A DNA stretch of 64,000 nt from CAZMNY01 sp964567745 (GCA_964567745.1 CAZMNY010000012.1:1-64000), one strand, 5' to 3'; positions 25,601-34,365 are shown, counted from the first letter of the stretch. A program made the numbers and translations. Notes: generated by a model not told the origin, from the letters alone.

Positions 25601-25821
25601 AAGGCGTCAAACTTGGCGGTGCGGCGAAGGGCGGGCCGGCGGACAAGGCGGGCGTGAAACCGGGCGATGTGATCGTCGAGTTGGCGGGTCGTAAGATCGA
25701 AAACATCTACGACTACACCTACGCGATTGAAGCTCTCAAGATTGGGAAGCCAGTCAAGATGATCGTGCTCCGCAACGGAAGACGGATCGAAATGCGCCTG
25801 ACGCCCGGTTCGCGTGACTAG
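22621..25821 (+). CDS. secreted WD40-PA-M28-PDZ metallopeptidase
   Basis: Exported zinc aminopeptidase with accessory domains, 1066 residues from ATG 22621 (an upstream in-frame start gives an unlikely N-terminus). Order: signal peptide (about 20-48), TolB/PD40-type beta-propeller (about 75-430, repeats like 'FSPDGKRICWRRF' and 'WSPNGKLIAFTSNR'), a PA insert region (about 560-680), M28 catalytic domain with zinc ligands H711 (A-H-I-D-H), D738 region (A-D-D-N-A-S-G), catalytic E777/E778 (S-G-E-E-L-G), D858 (N-M-D-M-I-G-R) and H927 (E-Y-H-S-P-R-D), and a PDZ domain (about 985-1064). Between E778 and D858 sits an unusual 60-residue His/Ser/Ala/Lys-rich insertion with a tandem V-G-P-V-K. Probably periplasmic or surface protein degradation. 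Confidence 0.92.
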   Translation: MASAQHSGCFFRFSTSSQLTRHVFLAALGVVLGSLPLASLTRSATAEDPPSTVAAPEDITDTDAKAAAEMEKRLVTESRQLTFEGRKAGEGYFSDDGKQLVFQSERHQGNPFYQIYVMDMETGDVERVSPGHGKTTCAWIHPNGDSILYASTQSDPKAVQKQKDEIEFRASGEERRYTWDYDENFDLFEFNRKSRKYINLTNTTGYDAEASWSPNGKLIAFTSNRNAFASPKMSKKDQEQFDRDPAYMNEIYIMDSDGGNVRQLTNVKGYDGGPFFSPDGKRICWRRFTPNGALAEVWTMNIDGSDQRQITRLGAMSWAPYYHPSGEYLIFTTNRHGFANFELYMVDAMGKAPPVRVTYTKGFDGLPVFSPDGKRLCWTSTRTVSKQSQIFIANWNHDVAREALGLGEFAEAETSSARKVAVQSRRESTSEFAPADIMRHVGYLCRDELEGRLTGAKGEHLATAYVAAYLDSLGIKPAGDEGEWFQEFQFPAGMTLGAHNFLVRGDESYKLDKEWRPLSFSANGAVRDSGVVFAGYGMVAPAAEGQEEYDSYVHLDVKDKWVVVFRYQPEGVDAKRRQHLSRPSELRFKTIVARDRGARGLIIVSGPNSKARQQLVPLRTDGALSGSSLPVVSVTDAVVAKWLKASGSKKSLKQLQDGLDSGDMAMGFELKGITLGAAIEVQQIEKTGRNVIGRLQLGKKPSEQVIVVGAHIDHLGRGKNSSSLAKADEKGMIHYGADDNASGVAAMLEVAEYLADQKKQGKLNGNRDILFAAWSGEELGLIGSNHFVKTYAASASSHSAHSHSAAAHSSDPKKKVGPVKVGPVKVTAKSGAAADAAHQAASSRHSVYPAIAACINMDMIGRLESKLVLQGIGSSSIWKGEIERRNAPVGLPITLQNDSYLPTDASSFYMYGVPILSAFTGSHGEYHSPRDTPDRLNYEGAAKVARLMGLVTRSLALRKEAPDYIRQAAPKEGQRKAKLRAYLGTVPDYAEDVKGVKLGGAAKGGPADKAGVKPGDVIVELAGRKIENIYDYTYAIEALKIGKPVKMIVLRNGRRIEMRLTPGSRD

Positions 25822-25830
25822 GCCTCCCGC

Positions 25831-26865
25831 GTGATTCGACAGGAGCGGGATTTGACGAACTTGCCAACTCAGCTGACAGCTGCGGTCATCGGCTGCGGTC
25901 GGATTGGGCGGCTCCATGCGAAGACGTTAGCCGCGCAGCCTCAAGTTACGCTCGCGGCGGTTTGCGATGTCGAACCGTTTCGCGCCGCCGAGTGCGGTGA
26001 GCTGCATGGGGCGGCGCCCTGGACCGATGTCGAGCAAATGCTTGACGATGAGTCGCTCGATTTCGTCACGGTGGCGACGCCCAACGCCTTGCACGTGGCA
26101 CCAACGGCCGCGGCTCTGAAGCGTGGTCTTCACGTCTTCTGCGAGAAACCCTTGGCGACATCAGCGGGGGAAGCGCAGACGCTCGTCGAGTTGGCGGAGC
26201 ACCATCAATGCCAACTGGCGGTCGATTACAACCGCCGGTTCGGGTTTGGTTATTTGCGAGCCAAAGAATGGTTGGATTCCGGCGAGATTGGGCGACTGCG
26301 AACAGTCGCATTCTATGTGAGCGACACGATTCCGCCCGCCCATGTCGCGGTTGAGCCCGCCGCGATGTTGTCCTCTCTTTTGGTGCACCACTTCGATCTG
26401 GTTAGACATTTCACTGGCGAGATCGAGCGCGTCCAATGCGTTACGTCGGGCGATACGAACGTCGATTTGCTTTCCAACTTGACGATCACGCTGTTCCTCA
26501 CATCCGGCGCATGCGCGACGATCAACGGCGCCTATCGAGCCGGCCAGTTGCGAACGCGGGAATTGGCCATTCTCGACGGTGAGCTCGGAGAGATACGTGT
26601 GGAAGATGTGACTCGGCAGGCCACGCTTGCCCGCCTTGACCCAGACACGGTAACGGTCGCCACGCCGCCGCAGTTCAGCTCGGATGAAGGCTTTTACGAT
26701 ACGATCGCATGCCACGTCAAGGACTTTGTGCGACGGCTTTTTCGGCGCGAGCCGGTCTCAGCATCTGGAGCGGACGGCGTTTTCGGATTGGCAATCGGCG
26801 AGGCGGCCCGTCGATCTCTGAACGAACACCGCATCGTCGAACTGTGTGAAATAGAGCGCGACTAG
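25831..26865 (+). CDS. Gfo/Idh/MocA family oxidoreductase
   Basis: NAD(P)-dependent sugar or cyclitol dehydrogenase family. Rossmann motif G-C-G-R-I-G-R-L-H-A lies near residue 21, the cofactor loop 'CEKPLA' near residue 105, and the C-terminal beta-sheet domain carries 'DYNRRFGFGY' and 'LLVHHFDLVRHFTGE' (His pair of the active site). The frame opens with GTG 25831, 9 nt after the peptidase stop, so co-transcription is plausible; a TTG at 25852 is an alternative start. No signal peptide, so cytoplasmic. Substrate not inferable. Confidence 0.9.
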   Translation: MIRQERDLTNLPTQLTAAVIGCGRIGRLHAKTLAAQPQVTLAAVCDVEPFRAAECGELHGAAPWTDVEQMLDDESLDFVTVATPNALHVAPTAAALKRGLHVFCEKPLATSAGEAQTLVELAEHHQCQLAVDYNRRFGFGYLRAKEWLDSGEIGRLRTVAFYVSDTIPPAHVAVEPAAMLSSLLVHHFDLVRHFTGEIERVQCVTSGDTNVDLLSNLTITLFLTSGACATINGAYRAGQLRTRELAILDGELGEIRVEDVTRQATLARLDPDTVTVATPPQFSSDEGFYDTIACHVKDFVRRLFRREPVSASGADGVFGLAIGEAARRSLNEHRIVELCEIERD

Positions 26866-26934
26866 CCTACACGGCAATCCGCGGAGCCTCCGTAGTTCCG
26901 CGTTCAGACGACACCTCATGCGGCTCGACAATGG

Positions 26935-26944
26935 TGCTACAATG
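26935..26944 (+). promoter_or_regulatory. putative extended -10 element TGCTACAATG
   Basis: Identical ten bases to the element before the peptidase gene, here 51 nt ahead of the lactonase start. No -35 match is evident. Confidence 0.35.
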
Positions 26945-26995
26945 CGGCGTATCGACCGACTTTTCAGAAACTGGCGACACATAAGGATCATTCCG

Positions 26996-28111
26996 ATGCG
27001 ACTGAAGACCTCCCTTCTCCTGACGATGGCTTGCCTGTTTTTGGTTCCGCAGTCCACACACGCTGAAGGCCAGAAAATGTATATAGCCAGCCCGAGCAAA
27101 CCCGCTGTGATCTATCTCTGCTCACTCGATATGGAGACAGGCGCATTCAGTGAGATGAAGCCGGTCGCGGAAGTTTCAACGGGTTTCATGGCGCTTCATC
27201 CGAGTTTGCCGATTCTCTATGCCGGTTCGCGTGAGAAGGCGGAGAAGGGGAATCCGAACGGCGCCGTTCGGGCCTACCGTATCCTCAAGGATGGCGGCTT
27301 GAAGGAGATCGGCAAACAATCGACCAACGACAATGGGACAACGCATATCGAAGTTTCGAAGAACGGCAAGTCGGTGCTCGTCTGCCATTATGGGGGCTCA
27401 GGTACGACTCTGATTCCGCTCGACAAGAACGGCGAGATGCAATCGAACATTTCTCAAATCGCACACGAAGGCTCGAGCGCCGATCCCCGGCGGCAAACAA
27501 GACCGCACCCGCACGGAATCTCGATTTCGAACGACAGCCAGTTCGCCTGCGTCGCCGACCTGGGTAACGACCATGTCGAGGTGTTTCGAATCAGCGAGAA
27601 AGGCCTGAAGCCGCATGGATTCTGGAAAGCGGCGCCAGGCGCTGGGCCTCGACATGTTTCGTTTCACCAAAACGGCAAATGGCTCTACTGCATCAATGAA
27701 CTCGATTCGACTCTCGACGTTCTCGAATTTGAAACGGCAAAGGGGCAACTGCGATCGATTCAAACGATCAGCACGCTTCCGGATGATTTCACGGGTTCGA
27801 GTTCCACCGCTGAGGTCGTGGTGCATCCCTCAGGAAAGTTTCTTTATGGATCAAATCGAGGCCACAATAGCAGCGCCGTTTTCTCGATTGATCAGACGAG
27901 CGGAAAATTGACGCTGGTCGAGCGAGAACCGACGGGCGGCGATCATCCTCGATTTGTCGGTCTCGAGCCGAGCGGGAAAATGTATGTCGCCGCCAACATG
28001 AAGGATGACAATATTCTCTCGTTCAAGATCGATCAGAAGACAGGCGCATTGAAGGCGACCGGACACGTGCTCAAGGTGGCTCGCCCCATGTGCGTCGTTT
28101 TCCCACGATAG
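26996..28111 (+). CDS. secreted 7-bladed beta-propeller lactonase (Pgl-like)
   Basis: 6-phosphogluconolactonase-type propeller (371 residues), but with a signal peptide (residues 1-22, ending T-H-A-E), so it is exported and probably acts on an extracellular lactone rather than in the pentose phosphate pathway. Family blocks: 'YIASPSKPAVIYLCSLD' at the start, 'HPHGISISNDSQFACVADLG' (conserved P-H and D), 'GPRHVSFHQNGKWLYCINEL', 'DHPRFVGLEPSGK', ending 'PMCVVFP'. The propeller's arginine/aspartate active-site positions appear present in these blocks. AAGGA before ATG 26996 supports the start. Stands alone after the oxidoreductase gene. Confidence 0.88.
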   Translation: MRLKTSLLLTMACLFLVPQSTHAEGQKMYIASPSKPAVIYLCSLDMETGAFSEMKPVAEVSTGFMALHPSLPILYAGSREKAEKGNPNGAVRAYRILKDGGLKEIGKQSTNDNGTTHIEVSKNGKSVLVCHYGGSGTTLIPLDKNGEMQSNISQIAHEGSSADPRRQTRPHPHGISISNDSQFACVADLGNDHVEVFRISEKGLKPHGFWKAAPGAGPRHVSFHQNGKWLYCINELDSTLDVLEFETAKGQLRSIQTISTLPDDFTGSSSTAEVVVHPSGKFLYGSNRGHNSSAVFSIDQTSGKLTLVEREPTGGDHPRFVGLEPSGKMYVAANMKDDNILSFKIDQKTGALKATGHVLKVARPMCVVFPR

Positions 28112-28207
28112 CGGTGTGCGAACGTTGTATCTCGGCAAGCTCGAATTGGCCTCGTTTGCTAGCCCATTTGCATACAATTTCCGACGCAAGAATTAATCGA
28201 AGATTTC

Positions 28208-29665
28208 ATGGCTTACCGACGTGTCTCGACTTTGCGGACCATTGACGATTTTCGCGCTCATGTGTCGGAACTGAAGATTCAACTTGATGCCGATGAGGCG
28301 GTGGAAGCAGGCGACGGATCGCCATTGGGAGCCGAGATTTTCAATGCGACGACTCGCGGGAAAGCGATCGGAAACCGGTTTTGCATCCTGCCGATGGAAG
28401 GATGGGACGGCGAACTGGACGGCAGCGCCTCGGAGCTAACTCGCCGTCGATGGCGCAACTTCGGGCTTAGCGGCGCGAAGCTGATTTGGGGTGGAGAAGC
28501 CTTCGCCGTCCGGCACGACGGTCGAGCGAACCCGAACCAATTGATGCTCACGCCGAAACACCTTGGCTCGATCGAGCAACTTCGCCGCGAGTTACTGTCC
28601 TCGCATGAGGAGCATGTCGGTTCGACGGACGATCTTCTCGTCGGCTTGCAACTCACCCACTCAGGCCGATTCGCGCGGCCAAACCCAGGCGGGAAGCAAG
28701 AGCCGCGGGCAATTTACCGGCACCCGATTCTCGATGGTCGGACCCAAGTCCATGAAGACTCGCAGCTGCTCAGCGACGACGATTTACGGCGATTGGCTGA
28801 CGACTTTGTGGCCGCGTCCAAGTTGGCCGAGAAGGTTGGTTATGAGTTTGTCGATGTCAAGCACTGCCATGGTTACTTGGGGCATGAAACGCTTTCGGCC
28901 TACCGACGAGAAGGTGAGTTTGGCGGCAGTTTCGAGAACCGAACTCGCTTTCTGCGACTGATCATTGAGGGAATCCAATCCGAATCGCCGGGGCTCGATA
29001 TCGGGGTCCGGGTAAGCGTGTTTGACTTTGCTCCGTTTGGCGCCGTATCCGATACGGTCGGCGAACCATTGGCTAACGCGCCGTACGGATTCGCTTTCGG
29101 CGGCGACGGGACTGGCGTTGGTTATGACTTGGCCGAGCCGACTCGGTTGCTGGAGATGCTTCAGTCGATGGGCATCCGCTTGATCTGCACAACCGCCGGC
29201 AGCCCGTACTACAACCCGCACATTCAACGGCCCGCAATCTTCCCGCCGTCAGACGGTTACCAGCCACCGGAGGACCCGCTTGGAGGAGTCGCAAGACAGA
29301 TCGCCGCGACGGCGGAATTAAAGCGGCGATTTCCCGACCTTATCATCGTCGGCTCGGGCTACTCCTACTTACAAGAGTGGTTGCCGAACGTCGGGCAGCG
29401 TGCGATCAGAGACGGTTCGGTCGATTCCGTTGGGCTCGGCCGCATGGTGTTGTCGTACCCGGATATGCCGGCCGACGTTCTTGCGGGTCGGCCCTTGGCT
29501 CGAAAACGTATCTGTCGCACCTTCAGCGACTGCACAACCGCGCCGAGAAATGGAATCGTCTCCGGCTGCTTTCCGCTCGACCCGTTCTATCGCGAAATGC
29601 CCGAACGCCATCAGCTACTCGAAGTCAAGCAGAACCAAGACCCAACGAACAAACCCAACTCGTAG
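28208..29665 (+). CDS. NADH:flavin oxidoreductase, old yellow enzyme family
   Basis: FMN-dependent ene-reductase-like TIM barrel (485 residues). The N-terminal 50 residues precede the barrel; 'NATTRGKAIGNRFCILPMEG' marks strand 1, 'LQLTHSGRFARPN' the substrate-binding strand, and 'FVDVKHCHGYLGHETLS' takes the place of the usual H-A-A-H-G-Y-L, keeping the second histidine. The phosphate-binding end 'IIVGSGYSYLQEW' and 'VGLGRMVLSYPD' follow. It lacks the iron-sulfur/FAD half of 2,4-dienoyl-CoA reductases, although a C-terminal C-R-T-F-S-D-C-T-T-A remains where their cluster cysteines begin. Cytoplasmic. Substrate unknown. Confidence 0.87.
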   Translation: MAYRRVSTLRTIDDFRAHVSELKIQLDADEAVEAGDGSPLGAEIFNATTRGKAIGNRFCILPMEGWDGELDGSASELTRRRWRNFGLSGAKLIWGGEAFAVRHDGRANPNQLMLTPKHLGSIEQLRRELLSSHEEHVGSTDDLLVGLQLTHSGRFARPNPGGKQEPRAIYRHPILDGRTQVHEDSQLLSDDDLRRLADDFVAASKLAEKVGYEFVDVKHCHGYLGHETLSAYRREGEFGGSFENRTRFLRLIIEGIQSESPGLDIGVRVSVFDFAPFGAVSDTVGEPLANAPYGFAFGGDGTGVGYDLAEPTRLLEMLQSMGIRLICTTAGSPYYNPHIQRPAIFPPSDGYQPPEDPLGGVARQIAATAELKRRFPDLIIVGSGYSYLQEWLPNVGQRAIRDGSVDSVGLGRMVLSYPDMPADVLAGRPLARKRICRTFSDCTTAPRNGIVSGCFPLDPFYREMPERHQLLEVKQNQDPTNKPNS

Positions 29666-29719
29666 ACCACCGTTCGATCGGGCGAGTCCCGTGTCGACAC
29701 CTCCCCTGGGAACGACGCC

Positions 29720-30976
29720 ATGAATAAATCGAGATCTTGTCTAACGACGTTCGCCATTGCAGTCGCAGCTCTTGTCTCGACCGCATCGTTGGTTGCGGCC
29801 GAGAACAAGAAGCTAAGGTCGTTTCGAAAGGTGCGATTGACCAAAGAGTATTTTGCCGAGGGCGCGAGTGTGGGGGACTTCAACCGAGACGGCAAGACCG
29901 ACATCGTCTGCGGGCCCAACTGGTTCGAGGGGCCAGACTTTAAGAAACAGCATCAATTCTATGAAGGGGAGGCTTTTCCCAACGACCGAGGTTACTCGAA
30001 TAACTTCTTTTCATTCGTCGGCGACTTTGACAGCGATGGCTGGGACGATGTGCTCGTCGTCGGCCTGCCGGGTACGCCGGCTTCCTGGTACCAGAATCCC
30101 AAGGGCAAGGGCGAATGGAAGAAGCACTTCGCGTTCCCCAAGGTCGACAACGAAGCTCCGTCGTTTGTGGATATCGATGGCGATGGCAAGCCAGAGTTGC
30201 TTTGCACGTTTGAAGGCCAATTGGGTGTCGCCTCGCCGAACAAGCAGAGCCCGACATCGCGTTGGAACTGGCGGGCCATCTCGAATAAGGGACGTTGGCA
30301 GCGGTTCAGCCACGGACTTGGCGCGGGGGACGTCGACGGCGATGGTCGAATCGACTTTCTCATGCCGGAGGGCTGGTGGCGCCAACCCGCGAAGGAGGCA
30401 ACTGACGCGGTGTGGGAGCATCACAAGAGTGCGTTTAGCCGAGGCGGCGCCCAGATCTATTCGGTCGATATCGATGGCGACGGCGACGCCGATATCGTCT
30501 CAAGCCGCAGCGCCCACGCCTGGGGACTCGACTGGTACGAACACTCCCAAGTCGATGGAAAGTCAAAATTTCAACAGCGCGCGATCATGGGCAAAACCGC
30601 CGAAGAGAATGCGTACGGCGTCGCCTTCTCGCAGCTTCACGCACTTGTTTGCGCGGATGTCGATGGCGATGGACGAGTCGATATCGTGACCGGCAAGTGC
30701 TATTGGGCTCACAATGGCCACGACCCAGGAGCTCGCGATCCGGCAGTGCTCTACTGGTTCAAGAACACAAAGAGCAAATCCGGCGAAGTGGAATTTGTGC
30801 CCTACGCAATCGACAACAATTCCGGACTAGGGCGCCAAATTCAAGTCGTTGACGTCAACGCGGACGGCCTGCTCGACGTCGTCACGGGCAACAAGAAAGG
30901 GACCTTCGTGTTTCTGCAGGAAGTGAGCGAAGTGTCCGCTGAAGCATGGCAGGCTGCGCAGCCCAAACGACGTTGA
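29720..30976 (+). CDS. secreted FG-GAP/VCBS repeat propeller protein
   Basis: Exported beta-propeller of 418 residues. Signal peptide 1-27 (cleavage after V-A-A). At least seven calcium-loop motifs of the D-x-D-x-D-G kind are visible, e.g. D-F-N-R-D-G-K-T-D, D-F-D-S-D-G-W-D-D, D-I-D-G-D-G-K-P-E, D-V-D-G-D-G-R-I-D, D-I-D-G-D-G-D-A-D, D-V-D-G-D-G-R-V-D and D-V-N-A-D-G-L-L-D, spaced as in FG-GAP propellers. No catalytic domain is attached, so a binding or scaffold role outside the cell is likely. It starts 54 nt after the oxidoreductase stop. Confidence 0.9.
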   Translation: MNKSRSCLTTFAIAVAALVSTASLVAAENKKLRSFRKVRLTKEYFAEGASVGDFNRDGKTDIVCGPNWFEGPDFKKQHQFYEGEAFPNDRGYSNNFFSFVGDFDSDGWDDVLVVGLPGTPASWYQNPKGKGEWKKHFAFPKVDNEAPSFVDIDGDGKPELLCTFEGQLGVASPNKQSPTSRWNWRAISNKGRWQRFSHGLGAGDVDGDGRIDFLMPEGWWRQPAKEATDAVWEHHKSAFSRGGAQIYSVDIDGDGDADIVSSRSAHAWGLDWYEHSQVDGKSKFQQRAIMGKTAEENAYGVAFSQLHALVCADVDGDGRVDIVTGKCYWAHNGHDPGARDPAVLYWFKNTKSKSGEVEFVPYAIDNNSGLGRQIQVVDVNADGLLDVVTGNKKGTFVFLQEVSEVSAEAWQAAQPKRR

Positions 30977-30986
30977 GTGCTGCAAA

Positions 30987-31333
30987 CTAAAAATGTCCGC
31001 AGTGAGTTCGTTCGGAAAGATTCATTAGTTGAATAGGCCCAACGACAAGGACTGGATCGCCGTTTTGCGATTCAATGTCGGCGGCCTCAATATTCGTTTC
31101 ACGCGGCAAAACGTAGGCAATGTAGCCGGGCGAACTGAGGGAAACGATTTTAGTGCGTTTCTCGTCTTCTTAACGACTTCACCGTTGGAGACGTCTCGAA
31201 CAATCGAGTAGCCCTCGACCTTAATCAACGCTCCGTCACTCGCCAGAGCTCGGCCAAGAAAGTACCTGGCTTCGTCGTGTTGAAACATCCTACGATGCGA
31301 TAATAGAACGACATCGTTTTGTTCGAGAACCAT
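30987..31333 (-). pseudogene. conserved hypothetical gene with a frameshift
   Basis: From ATG 31333 the first half ('MVLEQNDVVLLSHRRMFQHD', then 'VEGYSIVRDVSNGEVVKK') resembles a small planctomycete family of unknown function. After that the open frame degenerates into an Arg/Pro-rich tail ending at 31025, while the neighbouring frame continues as convincing protein ('TKIVSLSSPGYIAYVLPRET', 'GDPVLVVGPIQLMNL') to a TAG at 30987-30989. A single-base indel near 31155-31165 (AGACGAGAAACGC on the minus strand) therefore separates the halves. Either a recent pseudogene or a sequencing error. It lies downstream of the sulfatase. Confidence 0.65.
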
Positions 31334-31462
31334 TGTCTGCTCCCCAGATGCGAGTTGACGGCTGTAGCAAGCGGCGCTTTACGCCCCAACAAGCGAAGCT
31401 CACAATTAAGGGAAGGCGAGATTTGGTTTTCTTTTGAGTGAATTCAGCGGAAAACCGATTTC

Positions 31463-32959
31463 CTAAGGCGACGCGGTGTCGCCGAGCTGTTTCATCTGCG
31501 ACTCGATCTTTTCCCGCAAGGCCGAGCGAATCTGGCGATGGAGCGGATTGTCCGACGAGGCGAGATTCTTTCGCTCGTGAGGGTCCGACTTCAAGTCGTA
31601 AAACTCCTCGCGCCCCGGGTTGGCATAGTCGATGACCAACTTCCACTTCGGCGTCCGATAGCCTCGCATATGAGTCTTTGCTCCATGGTGCATGCTGTAT
31701 TCGGCATAGAGTCCGTCGTCCCATTCAAGCGATTCGCCGCGAAGAAGCGGCGCAAAATTGCGGCCGTGGATCGTTGTGTCTCCGGGGAGCTCGACACCGG
31801 CCATGGCCAATATGGTCGGAAACCAATCCAGGTTGGAAATCGTATTGTCGATTTTCGCGCCACTCGCGATGACCCCGGGCCATCTGACGGCCGTTGGCAC
31901 TCGCAGCGAAGTCTCCCACAAGTTCGGCCGGCGACTCGGCGGAATGTTCTTGTACTTCCGCGGCGGATTCTTGGTCAGCGCTCGAACGGCGTTGCCCTTG
32001 TACCAAACGCCATGTTCGCCCAAGTTGTAACCGTGATCGCTCGTGAAAACGACGATCGTCTTTTCGGTCAACTCGAGCTTTTCCAGAACTGCCAACACGC
32101 GACCCACATTTCGGTCGACACTCTTCACGCTGGCGAGATACTCCCGCGTCCGCTTCTTGATTAACGGAACATTTAAATTGGGATAGTCGGGGTTGGGAAT
32201 CTCGGGGTCGAGATCTTTGAAGGGTGCCCAGTCTTCGGGGCGCACTGGAAGCCAGGCCGCGTGGGGCGCGCGAAAGTGCAGCGACAAGAGGAACGAATGC
32301 TGCTTGCTTTGTTCGATGAATCGAACGGCGTGGTCGGTGAAGATGTCGCACGTATAGCCTTCAACTTTCTTTACCTCGCCGCTGAGCAACTCAATTGTCG
32401 GATTCTTGGGAGGGCAGCCGCCGGTGCGAATTCCGGCGAACTGGTCGTAACCGAACTTCGTCGGATGATATCGATCCTCGGTCCCCAAATGCCACTTACC
32501 GAACAACGCCGTCTTGTATCCCGCCTTGGCAAGCTGCCGGGGCCAAGCGGCAGATTTCGGGTCAAGACCCAACTTCTTTTCCGAGCCCGGATTGATCCAG
32601 TCAGTGATTCCCATCTCCGTCCCATAGCGACTCGTCAGCAAGCCAACTCGGCTCGGACTGCAAACGGGTGTCGTCACAAAGCTGTTTCGAAGATGTGCGC
32701 CCTCGTGGAAAATGCGGTCAATGTTGGGCGTGATAAATCGCTCGTCACCCGCTGCATTCACGGCAAACGGTGCCTGGTCGTCGGTGAAAATAAAGACAAT
32801 GTTTGGTCTGGTTGCCCGTTTTTTCGCCACCTCGGCAGCAGCTGCCGATCGGTCTCGCACTGGATTGGCGACAGTCACGAAAATGATGAACACCAGCAGC
32901 AGCGACGGAGGAGCCGCGAGCAGGTTTCGATGGCCGAGTCTCATATCTTCTTCGCTCAT
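31463..32959 (-). CDS. secreted type I sulfatase
   Basis: Formylglycine-dependent sulfatase of about 498 residues; typical of the large planctomycete repertoire acting on sulfated polysaccharides. N-terminal hydrophobic segment (about 10-31) serves as signal or anchor. Metal-binding D60-D61 in 'NIVFIFTDDQAPF', the active-site C100-S-P-S-R (to be converted to formylglycine), 'GKWHLG', and the C-terminal 'VVFTSDHGYNLGEHG' metal ligands are intact. A second ATG (32944) could be the real start. Transcribed after the PQQ-propeller gene with an 80-nt gap. The sulfated substrate cannot be told. Confidence 0.93.
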   Translation of the reverse strand: MSEEDMRLGHRNLLAAPPSLLLVFIIFVTVANPVRDRSAAAAEVAKKRATRPNIVFIFTDDQAPFAVNAAGDERFITPNIDRIFHEGAHLRNSFVTTPVCSPSRVGLLTSRYGTEMGITDWINPGSEKKLGLDPKSAAWPRQLAKAGYKTALFGKWHLGTEDRYHPTKFGYDQFAGIRTGGCPPKNPTIELLSGEVKKVEGYTCDIFTDHAVRFIEQSKQHSFLLSLHFRAPHAAWLPVRPEDWAPFKDLDPEIPNPDYPNLNVPLIKKRTREYLASVKSVDRNVGRVLAVLEKLELTEKTIVVFTSDHGYNLGEHGVWYKGNAVRALTKNPPRKYKNIPPSRRPNLWETSLRVPTAVRWPGVIASGAKIDNTISNLDWFPTILAMAGVELPGDTTIHGRNFAPLLRGESLEWDDGLYAEYSMHHGAKTHMRGYRTPKWKLVIDYANPGREEFYDLKSDPHERKNLASSDNPLHRQIRSALREKIESQMKQLGDTASP

Positions 32960-33039
32960 CTATTGGGATAAGGTAGCGAAAACTACGCAGGCAATCTCTG
33001 CGCTGAGGGCGCATGCGAGCGGAAGTGCGGTGGCGCAAT

Positions 33040-34365
33040 TTAGTTCAGCCGGTACAAGGCCTTGTCCGTGCGCAGGATAAGAGCTCCATCGACTGCCGCG
33101 GGCGCGGCGAACAACGTCCCGTCAAGTTTGTTGACGGAAAGCCGCTTGAATTTTCGGCCAGGCTCGATGATGGTCGTCGCGCCGCTCGAATCGAGAAAGT
33201 AGATGCGGCCGTCGGCATAGATCGGCGACGCCCAGAATTTCTTGCCGAGTCGCTGAGTCCACAGAGTGTCGCCGGTCTTTGCGTCAAGGCATGTCGCCAC
33301 GCCTCGATCGGACGCGAAATACAATTCGTTGCCCACGAGAATTGGTGAGGAAACGGCCGGAACTTGCTTGGAGAATTCCCACTCAATGCTCGGCTCGGCG
33401 CCGGCCCCAACTGGCCTGACGGCGAGCAATTTCGATTTCATATATCCGGTGCAAATGTAGACCAGGCCATGTCCCGCAACCGGCCTCGGGGCGTTGGAAA
33501 AGCCGAGCTCGCCATAGTTCAGTCGCCACAACTCTTCGCCCGTTTGCGGATCGTAACCGTACACCCAGTCGGCGGCGGGAGAGACGATTTGCGGCTTTCC
33601 ATCGACGTCGACAACTAACGCGGTCGCATAGGATTTGCGGAGCTGAGGGTTCGAGTTCAGTTTGCCAGATCGCGGCGTCTTCCATTTTATCGAGCCGGTC
33701 GCCTTATCGATGGCCACAATGTACTGCTGGTCAATGCCGTCGCAGTGAATAATCAACCGATCGCGCCAGAGGATCGGAGAACTGCCCGGGCCGTTTTCAT
33801 GTTTGATTCGCAAGTCGCGATTGGTCCAAAGCACTTTGCCTGTCTTGGTGTCGAGGCACGCGATGCCGAATGTGCCGTAGTGGCAATACAACTTGCCGTC
33901 TTCGAAAATCGGCGTCGGCGTTGCGTAACTGTTCAGGTGATGAATGAACTGAGGATCGTCTTCCGTCATCATCTCGATGTCACTCAAAACCTTGCCGCTC
34001 TCGAGGTCCACCGATACGGCTCGCATGCTAACGAAAGTCGAGAAGGTCAATGGCTGCGAGTTGTTCGTCGCTTTCTTTCGCTCGGCAATCTGTGCCTCCG
34101 TCGCCGGACGATCGATCGCGGTCGTAAGCCAGACCACGCCATTGTCGATGATAGGCGTTGACCAACCCAAGCCAGGTATCTCTGTCTTCCATGCCACGTT
34201 CTCGGTTTCGGACCACGATAACGGGAGCCCTTTGGCGCTCGAGATGCCTTGCCCGCCGGCACCTCGCCATTCCGGCCAGTTTTCAGCAGCGAAACAACAT
34301 GAGGCGAATGCCAAAACAAGAACGAATGGGATCCCGACTAGTCGATGAATACTTTGCAGATGCAC
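33040..34365 (-). CDS. secreted PQQ-like beta-propeller protein
   Basis: Eight-bladed PQQ/BamB-like propeller of about 441 residues, exported. GTG 34365 is chosen because AAAGGA stands 6 nt upstream and a signal peptide follows directly (V-G-I-P-F-V-L-V-L-A-F-A-S-C-C-F-A-A); the longer frame from TTG 34425 has an unlikely N-terminus. The opening 'WPEWRGAGGQGISSAKGLP' is the signature of the planctomycete outer-membrane PQQ family, and blade motifs such as 'CLDTKTGKVLWTNRD' and 'CLDAKTGDTLWTQRLG' recur. No PQQ-dehydrogenase active site is seen, so a scaffold or binding role is more likely than redox catalysis. Confidence 0.9.
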   Translation of the reverse strand: MHLQSIHRLVGIPFVLVLAFASCCFAAENWPEWRGAGGQGISSAKGLPLSWSETENVAWKTEIPGLGWSTPIIDNGVVWLTTAIDRPATEAQIAERKKATNNSQPLTFSTFVSMRAVSVDLESGKVLSDIEMMTEDDPQFIHHLNSYATPTPIFEDGKLYCHYGTFGIACLDTKTGKVLWTNRDLRIKHENGPGSSPILWRDRLIIHCDGIDQQYIVAIDKATGSIKWKTPRSGKLNSNPQLRKSYATALVVDVDGKPQIVSPAADWVYGYDPQTGEELWRLNYGELGFSNAPRPVAGHGLVYICTGYMKSKLLAVRPVGAGAEPSIEWEFSKQVPAVSSPILVGNELYFASDRGVATCLDAKTGDTLWTQRLGKKFWASPIYADGRIYFLDSSGATTIIEPGRKFKRLSVNKLDGTLFAAPAAVDGALILRTDKALYRLN

